Part shown: piece after piece, positions 1 through 4,762 of the stretch
Numbering within the stretch: the first letter of the stretch is position 1
Layout of the letters: the number at the start of each line of letters is the position of its first letter
Assembly (NCBI GenBank): GCA_030152265.1
Contig: JASLHQ010000190.1
Coordinates: forward strand, 1 to 8,432
DNA length: 8,432 nucleotides
Direction of reading: 5' to 3'
DNA from: Savagea sp.
Lineage (GTDB): Bacteria > Bacillota > Bacilli > Bacillales_A > Planococcaceae
The notes under the pieces: model-generated
What the model was told of the DNA's origin: nothing
Database searches by the model: none
The model's input: only the letters and a program-made list of their open reading frames with translations
Position numbers and translations under genes: made by a program

Positions 1-73
1 CTCGACTAATGACCAATGTTGCAATTAAAGATTAATACCCTGCTATTTTCGATTTTTTCTCGTTTGATTAAAT

Positions 74-103
74 AAAATAATACTCAACAAAATAATACTA
101 AAC
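74..103. repeat. Two-copy 15-bp tandem repeat
   Basis: Two adjacent 15-base units, AAAATAATACTCAAC (74-88) and AAAATAATACTAAAC (89-103), differ at a single base. They lie in AT-rich DNA about 40 bases upstream of the rpsD -35 box. An A/T-rich element here could act as an UP-like promoter enhancer or simply be low-complexity sequence; nothing in the window decides. The rest of positions 1-140 holds no gene that I can support. Confidence 0.5.
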
Positions 104-108
104 TTATT

Positions 109-123
109 TCGATTTGAAATCGA
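109..123. repeat. Perfect 7-bp inverted repeat upstream of the rpsD promoter
   Basis: TCGATTT (109-115) and AAATCGA (117-123) form a perfect inverted repeat around one central G. It ends 20 bases before the rpsD -35 box. It lacks a T-tract and GC-rich stem, so it is not a convincing terminator. It could be a protein-binding site or chance in AT-rich DNA. Confidence 0.35.
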
Positions 124-143
124 TTGAACTCTCCTTACTTCTC

Positions 144-172
144 TTGACAAGCATTTGAAAAATTAGTAGAAT
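144..172 (+). promoter_or_regulatory. Sigma-A promoter of rpsD
   Basis: A perfect -35 box TTGACA (144-149) is followed by a 17-base spacer and the -10 box TAGAAT (167-172), which matches the TATAAT consensus at five of six positions. Transcription should begin near 179, leaving an untranslated leader of about 180 bases before the S4 start codon. This is the strongest promoter-like sequence in the window, as expected for a ribosomal protein gene. Confidence 0.85.
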
Positions 173-179
173 GATTCAG

Positions 180-345
180 GTGTAAGATAAACGCAGCAGT
201 TGTACACATCTTCATTTTATTCTAATCCACATTCGTGGTGATGCATCGTGTAATTCGATGGCTGCTCGAACGAAGGTGCAATAAGTTAGAATAGATAAGA
301 TGACGCGTACTTCTGGTTTTTATTTTACAAATAAAACCAATTTAA
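180..345 (+). promoter_or_regulatory. Structured rpsD leader, candidate S4 autoregulatory site
   Basis: The leader contains nested pairings: GTAC 202-205 with 307-310, CATCTT 207-212 with AAGATG 297-302, and 216-226 with 285-295 (core ATTCTAA/TTAGAAT). Inside are two small hairpins, CCAC/GTGG (227-230, 235-238) and CATCG/CGATG (244-248, 256-260). GCAGC at 193-197, outside the long stem, is complementary to GCTGC at 261-265 inside it, which would make a pseudoknot. In Bacillus, S4 is known to bind the leader of its own rpsD mRNA and repress it, so S4-mediated feedback is the likely role. The pairings are seen in the sequence; the pseudoknot and S4 binding are inferred. A T-box is excluded because no T-box motif is present. 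Confidence 0.65.
315..338 (+). other. AT-rich hairpin just upstream of the rpsD ribosome binding site
   Basis: GGTTTT (315-320) and AT-rich continuation pair with ATAAAACC (331-338), giving about ten base pairs with one bulged T and a three-base loop. It ends nine bases before the AGGAGG at 347-352. There is no T-tract after it, so it is not an intrinsic terminator. It may shape access to the ribosome binding site or insulate it from the upstream leader fold. Confidence 0.4.
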
Positions 346-360
346 AAGGAGGAGTCATTC

Positions 361-963
361 ATGGCTCGTTATACAGGTCCAACTTGGAAAATCTCACGTC
401 GCTTAGGAATCTCTTTAAGCGGTACTGGTAAAGAAATCGAAAAGCGTCCATACGCACCAGGACAACATGGTCCAACTCAACGCACGAAATTATCAGAGTA
501 CGGTAAACAATTACAGGAAAAACAAAAACTTCGTTTCATGTACGGTGTAAACGAACGTCAATTCCGTAACTTATTCAACAAAGCAGGACAAATGCAAGGT
601 GTTCACGGTGAGAACTTCATGATCTTACTCGAAACACGCCTTGATAACTTAGTATACCGTATGGGTCTTGCACGCACACGTCGTGCTGCTCGTCAGCTCG
701 TTAACCACGGCCACATCTTAGTGGACGGAAAACGTCTTGACATCCCATCATACAGCGTAAAACCAGGTCAAGAGATCTCTTTACGTGAACGTTCATTAAA
801 CTTAAGCGTTGTTAACGAAGCTTTAGAATTAAATAGCTTCGTTCCAGAATACTTAGAGTTTGATGCAGATGCTAAAAAAGCGAAATTCGTTCGTTTACCA
901 GAACGTAGCGAATTATCAGGCGAAATCGACGAAGCATTAATCGTTGAGTTCTACTCACGTTAA
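361..963 (+). CDS. rpsD: 30S ribosomal protein S4
   Basis: Ribosomal protein S4 is a primary binder of 16S rRNA that nucleates assembly of the 30S body and contributes to decoding accuracy. The 200-residue product has the usual bacterial length. It opens with MARYTGPTWKISRRLGISLS, carries the conserved EKRPYAPGQHGP segment near residues 27-38, and has an S4 RNA-binding domain at about residues 92-150, including the segment LARTRRAARQLVNHGHILVDG (split here around RRAARQLVNHG). It ends in the family-typical IVEFYSR. There are no cysteines, so this is the zinc-free form also found in Bacillus subtilis. The ATG start is fixed by AGGAGG at 347-352 with an eight-base spacer. The gene stands alone with its own promoter, long leader and terminator. 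In Bacillus, S4 represses its own leader, and the leader structure here fits that. Identification is secure. Confidence 0.98.
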   Translation: MARYTGPTWKISRRLGISLSGTGKEIEKRPYAPGQHGPTQRTKLSEYGKQLQEKQKLRFMYGVNERQFRNLFNKAGQMQGVHGENFMILLETRLDNLVYRMGLARTRRAARQLVNHGHILVDGKRLDIPSYSVKPGQEISLRERSLNLSVVNEALELNSFVPEYLEFDADAKKAKFVRLPERSELSGEIDEALIVEFYSR

Positions 964-993
964 TTTTTTCACGATTTTTCAGCCTTTTTACAA

Positions 994-1036
994 GAAGCCT
1001 CATCAATCAACAAACGTTGATATGATGGGGTTTTCT
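994..1036 (+). terminator. Rho-independent terminator of rpsD
   Basis: The inner stem ATCAAC (1006-1011) / GTTGAT (1016-1021) closes an AAAC loop. After a bulged A, CATCA (1001-1005) pairs with TGATG (1023-1027), and CCT pairs with GGG below it. The stem runs into TTTTCTT. It lies 31 bases after the rpsD stop codon and would end the transcript as a single-gene unit. Confidence 0.8.
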
Positions 1037-1089
1037 TACGTTTTCAGCCGAATATGCCTCGCTATAAGAATACATATAAACACCTCGAT

Positions 1090-1119
1090 TTGGGGCAAGA
1101 AGTGGGGCAAGCTTACAAT
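1090..1119 (+). promoter_or_regulatory. Possible promoter with direct repeat, for the small gene at 1161
   Basis: TTGGGG (1090-1095), an 18-base spacer and TACAAT (1114-1119) form a plausible but weak sigma-A promoter; the -10 box matches at five of six positions. A nine-base direct repeat TGGGGCAAG occurs at 1091-1099 and 1103-1111, spaced 12 bases apart and covering the -35 box and spacer. Start of transcription would be near 1126. Confidence 0.4.
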
Positions 1120-1160
1120 CATTTAATTAGTGCGTAATTACTACAAAAGGAGATGAGTTT

Positions 1161-1454
1161 TTGATCGTCGCTATCGGTATTGCTTCCATCATTCCAAACG
1201 GCACTTTTCACTATACCGACACCACCTTCATTCAAACAAAAAATGCTCGGTTGCGGTACCGTTCATCCTACGATGACAATCGCGTTGATTTTCACTTCAC
1301 CGTCGTCTTTCCCGAAAATCGCTCATGTCGGACAATTGACGATTATTACTCTTACGTAAAACCTCATGTCGACCGAGCGTTCGGAGCGAGAGGTGTCGTC
1401 ACATTCGTTCAAACGTACGAATTAGAAATAACGACGTATCACCCTTTTCAATAA
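1161..1454 (+). CDS. Small hypothetical protein, 97 residues
   Basis: I do not recognise this protein. Translation probably starts at the TTG at 1161, because AAAGGAG (1146-1152) lies eight bases upstream; the ATG at 1153 reads into a stop after two more codons. The product has no signal peptide and no strong membrane span. It begins with a short hydrophobic stretch (MIVAIGIASIIP), then is rich in aromatic and alternating hydrophobic/polar residues (for example VDFHFTVVF at 42-50 and TYELEITTYH at 85-94), suggesting a small beta-rich cytoplasmic fold. There is a single cysteine at 56. It lies between the rpsD terminator and a strong convergent terminator, so it would be a one-gene transcript. 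The good ribosome binding site and clean flanking signals argue that it is real; function is unknown. Confidence 0.65.
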   Translation: MIVAIGIASIIPNGTFHYTDTTFIQTKNARLRYRSSYDDNRVDFHFTVVFPENRSCRTIDDYYSYVKPHVDRAFGARGVVTFVQTYELEITTYHPFQ

Positions 1455-1463
1455 TTCAACCAA

Positions 1464-1501
1464 AAACAGAGTAAGAAGCGTATATGCTTCTTACTCTGTT
1501 T
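1464..1501. terminator. Bidirectional terminator between convergent genes
   Basis: A perfect 16-base-pair stem joins AAACAGAGTAAGAAGC (1464-1479) to its complement at 1486-1501 across the six-base loop GTATAT. It sits between the stop of the plus-strand gene (1454) and the stop of the minus-strand lipoprotein gene (1504). On the minus strand the stem is followed by a run of five T; on the plus strand by TTTCATT. It most likely serves both genes, more strongly the minus-strand one. Confidence 0.85.
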
Positions 1502-1503
1502 CA

Positions 1504-2076
1504 TTAGTTGACCACTTTAAAAGCTTCAATCGCAATATCATCTTCAAAATGTGTAAATAACTGTGCGAGTCTCTCTTCTTTAAATTGTAATAAAGCGAGC
1601 GAACGCGTCTCCAAGTCTAAATCTTCAAACGATCCAACGTCCGCAATAATGACGACATCCGCATAATCAAATCGTTCGTCTCCAATCGCTAAATCTCCAC
1701 TGTAACTCGTCGTCACTCGAATTTCTTCAGGTAAATCCGATTCTGAAGTGGCGAATGATAATAACGGACGTTCAGAATCAATTCTTCTCCATGCTTTATA
1801 CTTTTTATCTGTCTTGACGCGTAATAAACGTTCATCAATTAAAATATCGGCCATCTGTCGGCTCATATATACAATCTTTTTACCGTCTACTTCTTCTTTT
1901 TTTATTTCAAATGTTTTGTTGTTCTCCAATTGATTCGTCCAAGCGATTGGGGAATCTTCCCACTCTCTTTCATCTCCAATTACGAGTACAGAACGCTCTT
2001 TTTCAAGTGCTGAACAGCCTGCTAAAAATAGCGTGAGCACTATGACGAGAACAAACGGCTTCACCCATTTTTTCAT
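1504..2076 (-). CDS. Unrecognised lipoprotein, 190 residues
   Basis: The protein has a lipoprotein signal: a basic start MKKWVKP, a hydrophobic core to residue 18 and the lipobox LAGC with the lipidated cysteine at residue 21. It should therefore be anchored on the outer face of the cytoplasmic membrane. The mature part (about 170 residues) is acidic, mixed alpha/beta in appearance, and has no cysteine besides Cys21. Two short similar stretches, LVIGDEREWED near 31 and LAIGDERFDYAD near 129, could be an internal repeat. I do not recognise a family and assign no function. The ATG start is supported by AAGGAG (minus strand, around 2086-2091). It is transcribed away from the DUF4395 gene and ends at a shared terminator. 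I could not find a convincing promoter for it upstream. Confidence 0.8.
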   Translation of the reverse strand: MKKWVKPFVLVIVLTLFLAGCSALEKERSVLVIGDEREWEDSPIAWTNQLENNKTFEIKKEEVDGKKIVYMSRQMADILIDERLLRVKTDKKYKAWRRIDSERPLLSFATSESDLPEEIRVTTSYSGDLAIGDERFDYADVVIIADVGSFEDLDLETRSLALLQFKEERLAQLFTHFEDDIAIEAFKVVN

Positions 2077-2358
2077 CTGTTCACTCTCCTTCTTACTATG
2101 ATATAAGAAATCTTACAAAATAGCATCTTCTTTCAACCGTTATCTTTTTGTCTAAATTGTGAACTTCCGTAATAATCTCTACTATTATTTTAACATATAA
2201 TCGTATTTTCATCATCTAAAAAACGATGTAACTATTGATATGACAACATTTCATAAACCCCATACCGTATGAGCAATTCACTAGAGTTTCACAACTAATC
2301 ATGTTAAATTGTTACATAGTATGTGAAAAGATAAACATAGTTAGAAAGGAAGTTTCAT
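2077..2358. promoter_or_regulatory. Divergent intergenic region with two small palindromes
   Basis: This 282-base AT-rich region separates the divergently transcribed lipoprotein and DUF4395 genes and must hold both promoters, but no pair of boxes stands out. It does hold two perfect short palindromes: CATACCGTATG (2261-2271) and ACATAGTATGT (2314-2324). A seven-base inverted repeat TTTCACA (2287-2293) / TGTGAAA (2322-2328) brackets part of the second. These lie 35-100 bases before the DUF4395 start, a position suited to operator sites. No gene is supported within the region. Confidence 0.4.
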
Positions 2359-2796
2359 ATGTCAACACCACAAATTATTCCAAAACCACTCGTACAGACG
2401 AACCAAGTATTTATTATCGTTACTGTTTTACTCGGAATGTTCGTCAATACGAACATTTTGTACATTCCGTTCGTTCTCGGACTATTTACAGTACTTACTA
2501 AAATGAATCCTGTCATTATCGCAGCGCGCCCATTTTTACGTAAACCAGCAGATCAATACCATCCAGAAGATAAAGATCAACAAATCTTCAACCAATGGAT
2601 TGCGACAATTATGCTCGGACTCGCTATTTTATCATTCGCGATGGGTTGGACAATCGCAGCGTACGTCTTCTCTATTATGATGTTGATCGCGACAGGCTTA
2701 GCGTTATTCTTTGATTTCTGCCTAGGTTGTACAGTGCGCTTCCAATACCAAATGTGGAAAGGTCGTCGCAAACGCGCGAAAATGTCACAACAATAA
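2359..2796 (+). CDS. DUF4395 family integral membrane protein
   Basis: This 145-residue protein fits the DUF4395 family of small bacterial membrane proteins of unknown function. Hydrophobic segments lie at about residues 16-48 (probably two closely spaced spans) and 81-120 (two more), with a charged loop between them (RKPADQYHPEDKD). A CLGC motif at residues 121-124 directly follows the last span; a paired-cysteine motif there is characteristic of the family and suggests a redox or metal-related role, which is inference. The C terminus is strongly basic (KGRRKRAK), expected to face the cytoplasm. The ATG start follows AAAGGAAG (2345-2352) by six bases. It is a single-gene unit ending in a strong hairpin shared with the convergent yitT gene. 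Confidence 0.85.
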   Translation: MSTPQIIPKPLVQTNQVFIIVTVLLGMFVNTNILYIPFVLGLFTVLTKMNPVIIAARPFLRKPADQYHPEDKDQQIFNQWIATIMLGLAILSFAMGWTIAAYVFSIMMLIATGLALFFDFCLGCTVRFQYQMWKGRRKRAKMSQQ

Positions 2797-2802
2797 AATT
2801 GG

Positions 2803-2843
2803 AAATGCCTGAAGTCATCATTTTTTTGACTTCAGGCATTTTT
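2803..2843. terminator. Bidirectional terminator between DUF4395 and yitT-like genes
   Basis: A perfect 15-base-pair stem, AAATGCCTGAAGTCA (2803-2817) with its complement at 2827-2841, closes a nine-base loop TCATTTTTT. It begins six bases after the DUF4395 stop and abuts the stop codon of the minus-strand yitT-like gene at 2843. The T-rich flank on the plus side (TTTTTC) favours termination of the DUF4395 transcript, but the stem can serve both strands. Confidence 0.85.
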
Positions 2844-3679
2844 CATTTCACTGCTTTTTGAAAACCGTCTCCGAGCACTTCACGCACGTCATGAATGACG
2901 ACGAAAGCATCTTCATCCACATTCGACACGAGCGCTTTTAACTTTACGAGCTCCGGTTTGTTAATGACGATATAAAGCACTTCTTTTTCTTCCCCTGTAT
3001 AACCGCCACGTCCATCTAATACGGTAACTCCACGTTGAATTTTTTTCATAATTTCATCGCGAATCGCTTCCGGTTGACGTGAAATAATCGTCACTGCTGT
3101 TCGGTGATTCAGTCCTTCAATAACATAGTCCATCACTCTCGCTCCAACATAAACCGCAACGAGTGTGTACATCGCTTTCGCTTCTCCGATAACAAAGTAC
3201 GATCCTGCGATGACGAGCACGTCGATGAGAAGCATCCCTTTCGCAATCGACCATCCTAAAAACTGATGCGCTAGTTGCGCTAAAATAGCTGAACCTCCAC
3301 TCGTCCCACCAGCACGGAAAATAAATCCGAGTCCAATTCCGACGAAAAGTCCTGAAAATAGAGCGGCGAGTAATGTATCGTCATGAGGAGTGAGTAAAAT
3401 TCCTTCTGTTATATATAAAAAGAAAGATGACATAAGTGTTACAGCAATCGTATAATACAATGTTTTTCGACTAAAATATTTATACCCAATAATTAATAAG
3501 AGTCCGTTTAAAATAAAGTTGATTACACCAGGTGACCATTCGAATACGTAATAGGCGATAATCGTAAGACCGATGACGCCCCCTTCCGCTAACTCGTTTG
3601 GGATAGAAAAATAGTTTACCCCGAAAGCGAAAAGAAACGAACCGACTACGAGTCCTAACCATTCAAGCCATTTTGACAC
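2843..3679 (-). CDS. YitT family membrane protein (DUF161 + DUF2179)
   Basis: A 278-residue member of the YitT family, typical in length. The N-terminal part (about 5-185) is the membrane domain with roughly five spans, and includes the family signatures IPNELAEGGVIGL (26-38) and FRAGGTSGG (121-129). The C-terminal part (about 215-273) is a soluble DUF2179 domain with GVTVLDGRGGYTGEEKEVLY at 217-236. The transported substrate of this family is not firmly known, so I give none. Translation starts at a GTG (3677-3679), preceded on the minus strand by GGAGG (3686-3690) at six bases. The start lies 15 bases after the lysR stop, with the ribosome binding site in the gap, so the two genes are probably one operon and the regulator may respond to something this protein handles. 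It ends at the hairpin shared with DUF4395. Confidence 0.92.
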   Translation of the reverse strand: MSKWLEWLGLVVGSFLFAFGVNYFSIPNELAEGGVIGLTIIAYYVFEWSPGVINFILNGLLLIIGYKYFSRKTLYYTIAVTLMSSFFLYITEGILLTPHDDTLLAALFSGLFVGIGLGFIFRAGGTSGGSAILAQLAHQFLGWSIAKGMLLIDVLVIAGSYFVIGEAKAMYTLVAVYVGARVMDYVIEGLNHRTAVTIISRQPEAIRDEIMKKIQRGVTVLDGRGGYTGEEKEVLYIVINKPELVKLKALVSNVDEDAFVVIHDVREVLGDGFQKAVK

Positions 3680-3694
3680 GGGCTACCTCCATTC

Positions 3695-4582
3695 TTACTT
3701 CCATTCTTTCGCTTGCGTCGTCACAGTGTGCATAAAACTCTCAAGCGCCGGTGTCATCCATTTATCTTCATGATAAGCGAGCTGCGTATGCACGATAAAT
3801 GTTTGACAAGCGAGTTGTAACTGCACGAGTTCCCCTCGACTCAATTCTTCACAAACTGTCATCTTCGGCAAAAACGATAAACCGAGCTCTGCTTTTACAG
3901 ACTGTTTAATCGCTTCAATACTCCAAAACGATAACGCTTGATACGGAATGCGTCGCTCATCTAACTCTGATTCCAACAATTCACGATAACTGCCAGGCTC
4001 CGTAAGTAAAAATACTTCATCTTTCAATTGATTGTAATGAATGTTCGGACCTTTCGCTAACGGATGGTTCGGCGAGGCGACAATGACGAGCTCCTCTTCA
4101 ATTAAATCGATCGTGACGATGTCTTCATTCAATCGCTCTGGATTAATGAATAGAGCACAATCAAATTTCCCCTCTTTTAATTCTTGTTGTAACGACTGAT
4201 TTTCTGACGGCTGTAATAAAAGATGAACATTCGGATATTTCTTTTTATATTCGGATAAAATCGTCGGTAAACGGTATGCCATAAGCGACTCATTCGCACC
4301 GATGCGAATCGTTCCTTTCGGCGTTTCCATACATTGTGCAGACCGCACTGCTTCATCATGCAATTGCACAATTTGCTTTGCATACGTCAATAAGCGTTCC
4401 CCACTATCTGTTAATGTTACAGTTTTACCTAAACGATCAAATACGCGATTGCCCACTTCTTCCTCAATCGCACGAATATGGTTCGTCACGGTAGATTGGG
4501 TATATCCGAGCTGTTCTCCAGCTTTTGTAAATCCTTCACATTTAGCTACTTCAATAAATGTTCGTAATTGACGAATCTCCAA
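3695..4582 (-). CDS. LysR family transcriptional regulator
   Basis: A LysR-type DNA-binding regulator of the usual length (295 residues from the chosen start). The N-terminal winged helix-turn-helix (about 2-60) shows the family pattern RQLRTFIEVAKCEGFTKAG, then LGYTQSTVTNHIRAIEEEVG and the wing FDRLGKTVTLTDSG. The remainder (about 90-290) is the periplasmic-binding-protein-like effector domain, beginning GTIRIGANESL. The effector is unknown. I place the start at the TTG at 4580-4582, giving MEIRQLRTF, the normal LysR beginning: the AAGAAGG sequence on the minus strand (about 4592-4598) is nine bases from it. A TTG three codons upstream (4589-4591) would abut that site and is less likely. It is followed closely by the yitT-like gene and is divergent from the binding-protein gene; LysR proteins often control a divergent neighbour and themselves. 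Confidence 0.92.
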   Translation of the reverse strand: MEIRQLRTFIEVAKCEGFTKAGEQLGYTQSTVTNHIRAIEEEVGNRVFDRLGKTVTLTDSGERLLTYAKQIVQLHDEAVRSAQCMETPKGTIRIGANESLMAYRLPTILSEYKKKYPNVHLLLQPSENQSLQQELKEGKFDCALFINPERLNEDIVTIDLIEEELVIVASPNHPLAKGPNIHYNQLKDEVFLLTEPGSYRELLESELDERRIPYQALSFWSIEAIKQSVKAELGLSFLPKMTVCEELSRGELVQLQLACQTFIVHTQLAYHEDKWMTPALESFMHTVTTQAKEWK

Positions 4583-4631
4583 TAAGTTCAACCTTCTTTC
4601 TCATTGCGTCCACGATGAAAAGTCGTCATCG

Positions 4632-4647
4632 GTCATTATAGTATGAC
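4632..4647. promoter_or_regulatory. Inverted repeat over the lysR -10 box, candidate operator
   Basis: GTCAT (4632-4636) and ATGAC (4643-4647) form a perfect inverted repeat around TATAGT. It covers the predicted lysR -10 box, so a bound protein would block lysR transcription. The symmetry is directly visible; its use as an operator is inferred. Confidence 0.4.
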
Positions 4648-4663
4648 ATGAACGATAATTGAA
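4635..4663 (-). promoter_or_regulatory. Predicted lysR-yitT promoter
   Basis: On the minus strand a perfect -10 box TATAAT (4640-4635) lies 17 bases from a partial -35 box TTCAAT (4663-4658). Transcription would start near 4628, giving a leader of about 45 bases to the lysR start. A partial -35 is common for promoters under activator or autoregulatory control. Confidence 0.6.
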
Positions 4664-4666
4664 ATG

Positions 4667-4689
4667 AATGATTTTAATCAAAATGATTT
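4667..4689. promoter_or_regulatory. Candidate LysR-type binding site
   Basis: TGATT (4669-4673) and AATCA (4676-4680) form a dyad, and AATGATTT is repeated directly at 4667-4674 and 4682-4689, a 15-base pitch. The T at 4669 and A at 4681 fit the loose T-N11-A rule of LysR-family sites. It lies immediately upstream of the lysR -35 box and between lysR and the divergent binding-protein gene, where such sites normally sit. AT-rich sequence makes chance dyads common, so this is a candidate only. Confidence 0.4.
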
Positions 4690-4762
4690 ATAAATCTAAT
4701 GACATTTGGTAAAGTAAGAAGAAGCACGATTATTTTACATGTAGAAAGGGGTATTTATCAAT

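Noticed and set aside
315..338. Attenuator terminator before rpsD
   Set aside because: The stem is AT-rich and is followed by AATTTAAAAGG, not a T-tract.
180..360. T-box or riboswitch in the rpsD leader
   Set aside because: No T-box sequence or recognisable metabolite-riboswitch core is present, and the gene is a ribosomal protein with known leader autoregulation.
944..1126. Open frame of 60 codons overlapping the end of rpsD
   Set aside because: It has no ribosome binding site, overlaps the S4 C terminus and reads through the rpsD terminator hairpin.
2301..2501. Open frame of 66 codons starting before the DUF4395 gene
   Set aside because: It overlaps DUF4395 in another frame, lacks a ribosome binding site and runs across the DUF4395 gene's own AAAGGAAG site.
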